Below are positions 43,962 through 52,455 of a stretch of DNA of 52,670 nucleotides, one piece after another. The position numbers and the translations under genes are program-made. The notes beneath the pieces are model-generated. The model saw only the letters and a program-made list of their open reading frames with translations. It was not told the DNA's origin and did not search any database. Origin of the DNA: Modicisalibacter xianhensis. GTDB taxonomy: Bacteria; Pseudomonadota; Gammaproteobacteria; Pseudomonadales; Halomonadaceae. Within the stretch, counting starts at the first letter, position 1. Each line of letters opens with the position of its first letter. The stretch covers positions 1 through 52,670 of the forward strand of contig NZ_FOPY01000019.1 in assembly GCF_900113605.1 (NCBI RefSeq), in the 5' to 3' direction.

Positions 43962-44513
43962 ATGAATGCAATCACCTTTCTGGCCGGTGTGGCCACCCTG
44001 GCCCTGACGACCTCAATGGCGCAGGCGTCTGGCCTGGACGTGAACATCAACAACGAGGCAGCCCGGTTTGCGGCCAGCGGCGAAGTTTCGCCGGGGATCG
44101 AACTGGGCGGCAGCCTGCTCAGCAGCGACGACAACGGTGGTCTCACGGCTGCCGGTATCCAACTGATGGGTACCGAATCCACCCGTACCTACGAAGTGGG
44201 TGCAGGGCCGCGCCTGAGCCACTATGACAGCGACCATGGCCAGGGCGGTGGCCTGGGGTTGGGCGGCTTCGGTTACGTTTATCTGCCCGCCGTGCCCAAG
44301 CTGTCGGTAGGTGGCTACGGTGTCTATACGCCGGGGGCACTGACCTACCAGGATTTCGATCATGGCTCGGAACTGGGTGCCCGGGCACGCTATCGCGTGG
44401 CGCATAACGTACAGGCCTATGTCGGCTATCGCCGGGTCGGGGCCGAGTTCGATGATGGTGATAACGAGACATTGGATAGCGGGCCGCTGGTCGGGGTGAA
44501 CCTGCTGTTCTGA
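43962..44513 (+). CDS. YfaZ-like outer membrane beta-barrel protein
   Basis: A 183-residue secreted protein. The signal peptide MNAITFLAGVATLALTTSMAQA ends at about residue 22. The rest consists of alternating polar/hydrophobic strands with Gly-rich turns and ends in GVNLLF, the terminal Phe of outer-membrane barrels. It resembles the YfaZ family, of unknown function. ATG 43962 has AAGAGA at 9-base distance; ATG 43953 directly abuts that site and is less likely. A strong terminator follows. Confidence 0.7.
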   Translation: MNAITFLAGVATLALTTSMAQASGLDVNINNEAARFAASGEVSPGIELGGSLLSSDDNGGLTAAGIQLMGTESTRTYEVGAGPRLSHYDSDHGQGGGLGLGGFGYVYLPAVPKLSVGGYGVYTPGALTYQDFDHGSELGARARYRVAHNVQAYVGYRRVGAEFDDGDNETLDSGPLVGVNLLF

Positions 44514-44535
44514 TGCTTGTCCATTAGCCACTTCG

Positions 44536-44559
44536 ATCGGGCCCCTGCCGGGGCCCGAT
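44536..44559 (+). terminator. Intrinsic terminator after the YfaZ-like gene
   Basis: ATCGGGCCCC (44536-44545), loop TGCC, GGGGCCCGAT (44550-44559), then TGCGTTT. The 10-bp stem is perfect. Confidence 0.75.
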
Positions 44560-44579
44560 TGCGTTTGACGGAGTCCGCC

Positions 44580-45113
44580 ATGCTTGATGTCGTGCTGTAC
44601 CAACCCGAAATCCCGCCCAATACCGGCAACCTGATTCGCCTGTGCGCCAACACCGGGTTTCGCCTGCACCTGATCGAGCCACTGGGCTTTACCCTCGACG
44701 ACAAGCGCCTGCGGCGCGCCGGGCTCGACTATCACGAATGGGCACGGGTCACGGTGCATGCCGACTGGGCGAGCTTCGTACGCGATGTCGCGCCCGAGCG
44801 GGTCTTCGCCGTTTCCACCCGCGGACGGACCGGGTACCATGAGCCGGCGTATCGGCCTGGCGATGCGCTGGTGTTCGGTCCGGAAACCCGCGGCCTGCCA
44901 CAGGCCATGCTCGATGCGCTGCCGCCCGAACAACGCCTGCGCATCCCCATGCTACCCGACAGCCGCAGCCTCAATCTTTCCAACGCCTGTGCCATCCTCG
45001 TTTTCGAAGCGTGGCGCCAATTGGGATTTGTTGGGGCCGGCCATCCGGGGGCAAGCCAGCCAGATGCTCAAGACGTGTCCACTCCCCTCGCCCCCAAGCC
45101 GGGCACTGAGTAA
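44580..45113 (+). CDS. trmL: tRNA (cytidine(34)/uridine(34)-2'-O)-methyltransferase
   Basis: A 177-residue SPOUT methyltransferase that modifies the wobble base of tRNA-Leu. [25 protein letters not shown] begins the knot domain. Motif 2 is [11 protein letters not shown] and motif 3 [26 protein letters not shown], with Asn/Ser that bind SAM. GGAG stands 8 bases before ATG 44580. The last 25 residues are a low-complexity extension. rep begins 5 bases after the stop, so the two are probably co-transcribed. Confidence 0.95.
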   Translation: MLDVVLYQPEIPPNTGNLIRLCANTGFRLHLIEPLGFTLDDKRLRRAGLDYHEWARVTVHADWASFVRDVAPERVFAVSTRGRTGYHEPAYRPGDALVFGPETRGLPQAMLDALPPEQRLRIPMLPDSRSLNLSNACAILVFEAWRQLGFVGAGHPGASQPDAQDVSTPLAPKPGTE

Positions 45114-45118
45114 CGCTT

Positions 45119-47149
45119 ATGTCGATCCAGCAACGCCTCGCCAAGCTCAATCCGCGCCAGCAGGAAGCGGTGCGCTACATCGATGGCCCATGCCTGGTAC
45201 TGGCCGGCGCCGGCTCGGGCAAGACCAGCGTGATCACCACCAAGATCGCCTACCTGGTTCAGGAATGCGGCATGAGCGCACGCAGGATTGCCGCGGTGAC
45301 CTTCACCAACAAGGCGGCCCGCGAGATGAAGGAGCGCGTGGGCAGCATGCTCAAGGGCAAGGAAGGCCATGGCCTGACGGTATCGACCTTCCACACGTTG
45401 GGCCTGACCATCATTCGCGGCGAACTCAAGACGTTGGGCTACAAGGCGGGCTTCTCGCTGTTCGACCCCGAGGACGCCAAGGCGCTGCTGCGTGACCTGA
45501 TGCAGAAAGATGCCCAGGTCGATGCCGACCAGATCAACCGCGTGCAGGGGCAGATCTCGACCTGGAAGAACGACTTGGTGCTGCCCGGCCAGGCGCTGTC
45601 GCATGCCGCCGATGAAGACGAGCAGTACGCGGCGCGTCTATATGAAGCCTACAACCGCCATCTCAAGGCCTACAATGCCGTCGACTTCGACGACCTGATC
45701 CTGCTGCCGGTGGTGCTCCTGCAGCGTGACCCCGAGGCGCTGGCGCGCTGGCGGCGCAAGTTCCATTACATGCTGGTCGACGAGTATCAGGACACCAACG
45801 TCAGCCAGTACCTGCTGGTACGCCTGCTGATGGCCGAGCGCGAGACTTTCACCGTGGTCGGCGACGACGACCAGTCGATCTACGCCTGGCGCGGCGCGCG
45901 GCCGGAAAACCTGGTTACCCTGGGCGAGGACTTTCCGCGCCTGCGGGTCATCAAGCTGGAGCAGAATTATCGTTCCACCGGGGTGATCCTGCGTGCCGCC
46001 AACACCCTGATCGCCAACAACCCGCACGTCTACGAGAAGACCCTATGGTCCGACATGGGGCCGGGCGATCCGATTCGCATCGTCGTCAATCGTCACGAGG
46101 AAGCGGAGGCCGAGCGCGTGGCCAGCGAGATCCTTACCCGGCGTATCAAGGAGCGTGCCGAATGGCGTGACTTCGCGGTCCTCTACCGCGGCAACTTCCA
46201 GGCTCGGCTGCTCGAACTCAAGCTGCAGCACTATCAGATTCCCTACAAGCTGTCCGGTGGCACCTCGTTCTTCTCACGTAACGAGATCAAGGACGCGATG
46301 GCCTACCTGCGCCTGTTGATCAACCCGGGCGACGACAATGCCTTTCTGCGCATCGTCAACGTGCCGCGCCGCGAGATCGGTCCGGGCACGCTGGAAAAGC
46401 TCGCCAACTACGCCACCGAGCGCAGCATCTCGATGTTCGCGGCCTGTCATGAGCTGGGCCTGGAACAAGTATTGCCGACCCGCGCCGTGGAACGCCTCTC
46501 GCGCTTCACTCACTTCGTCGACGGAGTGCGCAAGCGCATGGATCAGGGCGATGCCATCGCCGCCATCCGCGAGATGATGCGCGACATGGACTACGAAGCC
46601 TGGCTGCACCAGAACGCCAGTGCCCCGACCGTAGCCGAGCGGCGCATGGCCAATGTCTGGACGCTGATCGATCAACTCGAGAAATCGATGGAGCGGGAGG
46701 AGGGCGAGGAGACCGATGATGTGCAATCGGCCATTTCACGGCTGGTGCTGCGCGATATCCTTGAGCAGCAGGCCGAGGAGGACGATTCCGACCGTGTGCA
46801 ATTGCTGACCATGCATGCCTCCAAGGGCTTGGAGTTCCCGCATGTGTACCTGATGGGGCTGGAAGAGGAGTTGTTGCCGCACCGCAACTCCATCGAAGCT
46901 GGCACGGTGGAGGAGGAGCGCCGCCTGGCTTACGTGGGAATCACCCGCGCCCGCCAGACGCTGACGCTGACCCTGGCGCGCCAGCGCAAGGCTTATGGCG
47001 AGCTGATGGACTGCGTGCCCAGCCGTTTCCTCGACGAACTTCCAGCGGAAGATCTCGAATGGGAAGGGCGTGCCGACAAGGAAGATCCCGACAAGAAACA
47101 GGCGCGCGGCAAGGATGCCATCGCCGGGCTACGTTCGCTGCTCGGTTGA
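45119..47149 (+). CDS. rep: ATP-dependent DNA helicase Rep
   Basis: A 676-residue SF1A helicase aiding fork movement through proteins. Walker A is AGAGSGKTSVI; then VDEYQDTNVSQY, GDDDQSIYAWRGA, LEQNYRST, MTMHASKGLEFPHVYLMG and VGITRARQT. Length equals E. coli Rep (673) and it lacks the C-terminal Tudor-like domain of UvrD, distinguishing it from the paralogue at 4.4 kb. Rep opens with LAKLNPRQQEAVRYIDGPCLVLAG. Ends at a hairpin shared with the cytochrome gene. Confidence 0.96.
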   Translation: MSIQQRLAKLNPRQQEAVRYIDGPCLVLAGAGSGKTSVITTKIAYLVQECGMSARRIAAVTFTNKAAREMKERVGSMLKGKEGHGLTVSTFHTLGLTIIRGELKTLGYKAGFSLFDPEDAKALLRDLMQKDAQVDADQINRVQGQISTWKNDLVLPGQALSHAADEDEQYAARLYEAYNRHLKAYNAVDFDDLILLPVVLLQRDPEALARWRRKFHYMLVDEYQDTNVSQYLLVRLLMAERETFTVVGDDDQSIYAWRGARPENLVTLGEDFPRLRVIKLEQNYRSTGVILRAANTLIANNPHVYEKTLWSDMGPGDPIRIVVNRHEEAEAERVASEILTRRIKERAEWRDFAVLYRGNFQARLLELKLQHYQIPYKLSGGTSFFSRNEIKDAMAYLRLLINPGDDNAFLRIVNVPRREIGPGTLEKLANYATERSISMFAACHELGLEQVLPTRAVERLSRFTHFVDGVRKRMDQGDAIAAIREMMRDMDYEAWLHQNASAPTVAERRMANVWTLIDQLEKSMEREEGEETDDVQSAISRLVLRDILEQQAEEDDSDRVQLLTMHASKGLEFPHVYLMGLEEELLPHRNSIEAGTVEEERRLAYVGITRARQTLTLTLARQRKAYGELMDCVPSRFLDELPAEDLEWEGRADKEDPDKKQARGKDAIAGLRSLLG

Positions 47150-47178
47150 GCCGAGCGAGAGCCCGGCCATGCAATGCA

Positions 47179-47203
47179 AACGGGGCGCCAGAGGCGCCCC
47201 GTT
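47179..47203. terminator. Bidirectional terminator between rep and the cytochrome gene
   Basis: AACGGGGCGCC (47179-47189), loop AGA, GGCGCCCCGTT (47193-47203): perfect 11-bp stem placed between two convergent stops, with a short T-rich flank on the plus side. Confidence 0.75.
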
Positions 47204-47230
47204 GTGCTGAAAGGCTGAACGCGCCGGACG

Positions 47231-48025
47231 TTACTGCACGCTAGAGACCAGGTGATCGACCGCTGCCTGAACTTCAGCGTCGGACAGGCCGGGGTTGCCT
47301 CCCTTGGGCGGCATGGCATTGAAGCCATTGATAGCATGGTCGTAGAGCGTTTCCATGCCCTTCTCCAGGCGCGGCGCCCAGGCTGTATCGTCGCCCAGCT
47401 TGGGTGCGCCGGCAGCGCCTGTGTCGTGGCAGGCCATGCAGATCTGGCCATAGATGGCTGCTCCGTCGATGTCGCTGGCGCCACCGGATGCGGCGGCGAC
47501 CTGCTGTTCGCCTTCGGCCGGGGCCGCGCCTGCCTGCGCAGCGGGTGCAGCTTCGCCTTCACTGTCACCCGTATCGATAGCGACATCCTCACCACGAACC
47601 GGCTCGGTCAGGTAATTGACGGCATCCTTCACTTCACGATCGGTCAGGTTGGGGTTGCCGCCCTTGGCCGGCATGGCATTGAAGCCGTTGATGGCATGGT
47701 CATAGAGGGTATCCATGCCTTTCTCGAGGCGCGAGGTCCAGTCGGCGGCTTCGCCGCGCACCGGTGCACCGGCGGCGCCAGTGGCATGACAGGCGGCACA
47801 TACGCTGGTATAGACATCCTCGCCGGACTGACCACCGCCAGAGGGGCTGGCCTGGGCAACCGCCGCCGCGCCACACTCGTCGCCCTGCAAGCAGAGCTGG
47901 CCGACCGGCTTGAGTCGTTCGGCGATGGCTTCACGGGACATGTCGCCTTCTTGTGCCGAGGCCGTCATACCGGCAACCAGACCCAGGGCGGCCAGAGCCC
48001 CCATGAACAGTTTCTTGTATGTCAC
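47231..48025 (-). CDS. Di-haem cytochrome c5-like protein with duplicated domains
   Basis: A 264-residue periplasmic cytochrome. The signal peptide is hydrophobic GALAALGLVAGMTASAQ (about residues 9-25). Two c-type domains follow, each with CxxCH (CAACH about 86-90; CMACH about 199-203) and an axial Met in AMPAKGG or AMPPKGG. They are joined by an Ala/acid-rich linker. Each resembles cytochrome c5, an electron donor to terminal oxidases. GTG 48025 is chosen because GAGGTGG stands 5-11 bases upstream; the frame further up is not protein-like. LCLQGDEC (residues 45-52) has two extra Cys that could form a disulfide. The gene is next to rep, as cycB is close to rep in Pseudomonas. Confidence 0.88.
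   Translation of the reverse strand: MTYKKLFMGALAALGLVAGMTASAQEGDMSREAIAERLKPVGQLCLQGDECGAAAVAQASPSGGGQSGEDVYTSVCAACHATGAAGAPVRGEAADWTSRLEKGMDTLYDHAINGFNAMPAKGGNPNLTDREVKDAVNYLTEPVRGEDVAIDTGDSEGEAAPAAQAGAAPAEGEQQVAAASGGASDIDGAAIYGQICMACHDTGAAGAPKLGDDTAWAPRLEKGMETLYDHAINGFNAMPPKGGNPGLSDAEVQAAVDHLVSSVQ
47291..47373. repeat. Intragenic direct repeat, copy 1 (cytochrome domain 2)
   Basis: This stretch recurs at 47651-47733, exactly 360 bases (120 codons) away, with few changes. It encodes LEKGM(D/E)TLYDHAINGFNAM in both domains. It records an internal duplication of the haem domain. Confidence 0.8.
47651..47733. repeat. Intragenic direct repeat, copy 2 (cytochrome domain 1)
   Basis: Partner of the repeat at 47291-47373; differences are mainly at third codon positions, so the copies are held by selection or conversion rather than very recent. 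Confidence 0.8.
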
Positions 48026-48262
48026 TCTTACCACCTCGCACGGTCCTGTCATCGATATTCTTCTCTTGGCCCGAAGGCGCCGACAGTATAACGACAACCC
48101 ACAAAGCAAGAAAATGCGACAAACCGCGCCATTCAAGGGCTTGGCCTTGGCGCCAAGACCCTGACTCCGCATGGCGACTGGACAGCGGGAGTGGTTAGCG
48201 AGTACGATAATGCGCGTTGCCTGCGCGGTCATGTCGCAGGCGGGCCGGTTTGCCGGCAGTGT

Positions 48263-48339
48263 CCGCCCTTAGCTCAGCTGGATAGAGCGTTGCCCTCCGG
48301 AGGCAAAGGTCATAGGTTCGAATCCTATAGGGCGGGCCA
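48263..48339 (+). tRNA. tRNA-Arg (anticodon CCG)
   Basis: All arms fold. The acceptor stem is CCGCCCT with AGGGCGG, all seven pairs matched. The D arm is GCTCAGCTGGATAGAGC. The anticodon stem TTGCC/GGCAA holds loop CTCCGGA with CCG at 48297-48299. The T arm is ATAGG-TTCGAAT-CCTAT, the discriminator is G, and CCA is encoded (48337-48339). Anticodon CCG reads CGG arginine codons. A clear terminator follows 8 bases later. Confidence 0.95.
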
Positions 48340-48347
48340 GTCATATC

Positions 48348-48378
48348 AAGGGCTTGCGAGCAATCGCTGGCCCTTTTT
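48348..48378 (+). terminator. Intrinsic terminator of the tRNA-Arg transcript
   Basis: AAGGGC (48348-48353) pairs with GCCCTT (48370-48375) around a loop that can pair in part, and the T run extends to 48378 (CCCTTTTTAA). Confidence 0.8.
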
Positions 48379-48540
48379 AATGCGCGCTCATCTGACTGTA
48401 ACCACATACGCTGTAGATTCAAGCCCGTCGGCAGCCTGGAAAAACAATGGCGCCTAGCCAAACGCTACGGCGTGAAGAAGCAGGTAATAGTTGACCTGCT
48501 AAGCCCGCATCTTGCTGCCTGCCTCGAGCGTCGTTGTTAA
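48379..48540 (+). pseudogene. Possible eroded coding fragment
   Basis: One plus-strand frame stays open to TAA at 48538-48540 and reads GSLEKQWRLAKRYGVKKQVI then VDLLSPHLAACLERRC, which has protein-like composition. It has no usable start, being cut by the tRNA terminator. It may be the tail of a gene brought in beside the tRNA; I recognise no family. Confidence 0.25.
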
Positions 48541-48870
48541 CGGCGCCATCACGAAGTGGCGATCCCACTGGCGCTAATTATCGACGAGTCTTGCCGTGAA
48601 CGACACTGGCCTAGGAGGGGAAAGCATAAATTACGGCTGAGTTCCGCTTTGCTGCCGACTGCCTGGTTGGTGAAGTATGGCTATACAACATGATTATGAT
48701 TTAACTATTTATCGGCGTATGTCTGACTTACTCAGGTTGAATAAACTTTCAATTAAAACGCCTGTTCGTAATGTCAAAAATAAATACTCCCACAAACGTG
48801 TTTTTAACGAACTTGAAATGAACCTTCTGTTATTTTGCGGCTTGATGAATAGAAGGCAGGAGGCCTTTGC
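48541..48870. other. AT-rich gap upstream of the zinc-ribbon gene
   Basis: The base composition falls sharply, especially from about 48650 to 48840, compared with the GC-rich window. One 102-codon frame (48677-48985) overlaps the zinc-ribbon gene out of frame and lacks a good SD; I do not call it. AGGAGGGG at about 48614-48620 is not followed by an open frame. Promoters for the downstream pair probably lie here, but I cannot fix them. Confidence 0.4.
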
Positions 48871-49164
48871 ATGTTCAACCGTTCACGGAAAGTCACTTGT
48901 CCCCATTGCCAAGGCGATAACTTTTGGAAAGGGGATCCTGCTCCAACCGATCAGCTGGTATGCCGGTACTGCCAGTCCGTCGTGACTACCTATGATGATT
49001 ACATTCATGCTTTTATCCGCTTAGAAGCGGCACGCATGCTGGCCCAATTCATGGAAACGGATTCCGAATGTGACTTGGCCATGCTCAAGTACGCGCTTTC
49101 CCAACAGGATTCTATCGGGCCTCGGCATGTGTCGAGGTCTTGCGAGAAAATGCAAGCTAATTAA
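48871..49164 (+). CDS. Small zinc-ribbon protein, unknown function
   Basis: A 97-residue protein with a clean zinc ribbon: Cys10-x2-Cys13 (CPHC) and Cys31-x2-Cys34 (CRYC), 17 residues between. A helical part follows (YDDYIHAFIRLEAARMLAQF), then an acidic segment and a basic tail. AGGAGG lies 7 bases before ATG 48871, an excellent SD. No signal peptide. It is followed after 150 AT-rich bases by an FNR-type regulator. The fold suggests binding to nucleic acid or protein; nothing more can be said. Confidence 0.7.
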   Translation: MFNRSRKVTCPHCQGDNFWKGDPAPTDQLVCRYCQSVVTTYDDYIHAFIRLEAARMLAQFMETDSECDLAMLKYALSQQDSIGPRHVSRSCEKMQAN

Positions 49165-49264
49165 ATAGTTCACTTCACATGTATGACAACCTTGTTTGAT
49201 CGAGTAGTCATTGGCATGAAATGGTTTAATTTAATTAACGCCTATTTTTTGTGAAATCATTTTT

Positions 49265-49280
49265 CAGTTAAGAATAACTG
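49265..49280. promoter_or_regulatory. Perfect palindrome upstream of the FNR-like gene
   Basis: CAGTTA-AGAA-TAACTG: two 6-base arms with a 4-base centre, 35 bases before the start codon. Half-site spacing equals that of FNR-family boxes, but the sequence is not TTGAT-N4-ATCAA. It could be the regulator's own operator. Confidence 0.4.
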
Positions 49281-49314
49281 CTTACGCTACGCTTTCTTGC
49301 AGGAATGTTTGAGA

Positions 49315-50016
49315 ATGAGATTGATACATGCAGGGGCTGCCCCGCAAGCCAATCAGTACTCGATGCCGGAGGAAATCGATTTTCCGGCATCTGATGCACT
49401 CCGTAAGTCTTTTCGGAGGCTCCCCGCCTTCCGAAGAAAGCAGGAGCTTGTCAAACAGGGTGAAGCCTTTCATGGCTTGTATATCGTACGCTGTGGCATG
49501 TTGAAGCAGAGCTTTCGGGACAAGGGTGGTGGGTACCAGATCACCCATGTCTTTCTTCCCGGAGATGTCATTGGGCTAGATGCCATCGAGGACAGGCGGT
49601 ACGTGGGCAAGGTCACGGTGTTGGAGACTGCTGGCCTATTGCATATTCCGTTTGATCGGCTCGAGAAGTTTCCAGGCGTTCAGACAGACCATCTACAGCT
49701 AGTTTGCTACTTGAGCCGAACCATGCAGCGAGAGCTGACTCGCATGTGGAACATGATGAGCCAACCGTCGGATGTGCGTCTGGCACGCTTCTTTCTGGCC
49801 ATGTCTTCCAGTTTTCAAGCGCAGGGGTTTTCTCCTTCTTGCTTCAGGCTGCCGATGACGAGATGTGAGATAGCCAACTATTTGTACATGGCGGATGAAA
49901 CGTTAAGCCGGCTGGTAGGGCGTTTTCAGAGAACCAACATCCTGGCGGCTCAAGGGCGGGAATTCTGTATCAAGGATATGGAGCGTTTGAAATCCATTGC
50001 CGAGGCAGCGGAGTAG
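49315..50016 (+). CDS. Crp/Fnr family transcriptional regulator, without N-terminal Fe-S cysteines
   Basis: A 233-residue regulator. The N-terminal cyclic-nucleotide-like beta-roll covers about 35-125 (ELVKQGEAFHGLYIVRCGML and FLPGDVIGLDAI). A dimer helix (about 126-150) and the helix-turn-helix (183-205, CEIANYLYMADETLSRLVGRFQ) follow. The recognition helix has E195-x2-S198-R199, as in FNR, so an FNR-like box is expected. The FNR cysteine cluster is absent, so it is not an O2-labile Fe-S sensor of that type; the signal is unknown. ATG 49315 has AGGA 10 bases upstream; TTG 49297 is an alternative. Confidence 0.85.
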   Translation: MRLIHAGAAPQANQYSMPEEIDFPASDALRKSFRRLPAFRRKQELVKQGEAFHGLYIVRCGMLKQSFRDKGGGYQITHVFLPGDVIGLDAIEDRRYVGKVTVLETAGLLHIPFDRLEKFPGVQTDHLQLVCYLSRTMQRELTRMWNMMSQPSDVRLARFFLAMSSSFQAQGFSPSCFRLPMTRCEIANYLYMADETLSRLVGRFQRTNILAAQGREFCIKDMERLKSIAEAAE

Positions 50017-50154
50017 CCCCAGGCAGCGTGGAAATCGTGTTTTGCAGGAGCCGCTCAAAACCTTGGTTGCTTGCGCCGATAGGCCGGCATTACAACAGTC
50101 ATGCTCAAGTTACCGTAGTGGCTGTCATCTCGATGCCATTACGTTTCGATCGGC

Positions 50155-50174
50155 GCCTCGCTGCCAAGCGAGGC
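50155..50174 (-). terminator. Hairpin after the deaminase gene
   Basis: GCCTCGC (50155-50161), loop of six, GCGAGGC (50168-50174), just beyond the deaminase stop. It lacks a strong T run on either strand. Confidence 0.45.
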
Positions 50175-50177
50175 CAT

Positions 50178-50657
50178 TCATCGCTGCTCATGCAATTGTT
50201 GGTGCAGCGCTTTTACCGTTTCGTCCAGTCCTGCTACCGGCCCTTCGACAGTCACGTTGGGAGCAATAGCCTGAATAGGCAGGGGATGTACCGGGGGTGG
50301 AGCGACTCCCCATCCTTGGAGCCAGGACACCAACTGTTCGGCGGAACTGACGTAGACAATGCGACCGAGCCCCACCCAGCCATGAGCAGCAGCGCACATG
50401 GGGCAGTGTTCACCGGAGGTATAAACGGTTGCCGCAGCACGCGCTTCTGGCGTCATGTTACTGGCTGCCCAGCGAGCCAGGGCCAGTTCGGGGTGCCGGG
50501 TCGGGTCGCCGCCAGCAATACGATTGCGATCTTCGGCCAGTATCGTGCCCTTTTCATCGACGAGGACGCTGCCGAACGGTTCGTCACCGGCCTCCAGCGC
50601 TTCCGTTGCCAACGCGATACAGCGTTTCAGATAGTGCATTTCGTCCTTAGTAATCAT
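50178..50657 (-). CDS. Nucleoside/nucleobase deaminase (CDA fold)
   Basis: A 159-residue zinc deaminase. The first zinc motif is HPE (residues 55-57) in place of the common HAE, and the second is PMC: SGEHCPMCAAAHGW with Cys85 and Cys88. Glu57 is the proton shuttle. FGSVLVDEKGTILAEDRNRI gives the substrate pocket. It resembles guanine/cytosine deaminase-type proteins rather than the tRNA deaminase TadA. ATG 50657 follows GGGAAGG. It is convergent with the FNR-like gene and divergent from aspA. Substrate unresolved. Confidence 0.85.
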   Translation of the reverse strand: MITKDEMHYLKRCIALATEALEAGDEPFGSVLVDEKGTILAEDRNRIAGGDPTRHPELALARWAASNMTPEARAAATVYTSGEHCPMCAAAHGWVGLGRIVYVSSAEQLVSWLQGWGVAPPPVHPLPIQAIAPNVTVEGPVAGLDETVKALHQQLHEQR

Positions 50658-50872
50658 TTCGACGCCTTCCCTTCATTTGCTGCCAAGCGTGTTTCAGGCC
50701 GGCAATGTGTTCCGATACCAGTCATGTACCAAGTCAATCTTAGCGCCTCATACCGACCCTGCATGACTGAGTAAGTACTGGCATTAGTCACGTCGCCATG
50801 GGCAGGGTAGGGTTGCCGCGTTTTTGCTTATCTCTGTTTTTCTCTTTTGCCGTGTTGAGGCTGGATACCCGT

Positions 50873-52333
<1,461 letters not shown>

Positions 52334-52366
52334 CAAGATAGGTATAACGGCGTTTAGCGAAGTGTG

Positions 52367-52384
52367 ACCGCACCTCGCGGTGCG
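52367..52384. repeat. Short hairpin downstream of aspA
   Basis: Inverted repeat CGCACC-TCG-CGGTGCG lies 30-50 bases after the aspA stop. It lacks a T run, so it may only stabilise the 3' end; the real terminator follows. Confidence 0.35.
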
Positions 52385-52425
52385 CTCCCTTGTGGTAGTA
52401 GTGGTAGCGAGAGGTACATATGTGA

Positions 52426-52455
52426 AGCAGCCCAACAACTCGACGGGCTGCTTTT
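52426..52455 (+). terminator. Intrinsic terminator downstream of aspA
   Basis: AGCAGCCC (52426-52433) pairs with GGGCTGCT (52445-52452) around an 11-base loop; the run TTTTG follows. No gene lies between aspA and this site. Confidence 0.8.

Noticed and set aside
47291-47733. Direct repeats considered as a CRISPR or tandem array
   Set aside because: Only two copies, 360 bases apart and in frame within a cytochrome gene: a domain duplication.
48677-48985. 102-codon frame in the AT-rich region
   Set aside because: Its second half overlaps the zinc-ribbon gene out of frame, the SD is poor and the first half shows no motif. A truncated real peptide cannot be fully excluded.
50028-50774. 248-codon plus-strand frame over the deaminase gene
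   Set aside because: The minus-strand deaminase keeps both zinc motifs and a good SD; the plus frame has neither motif nor SD.
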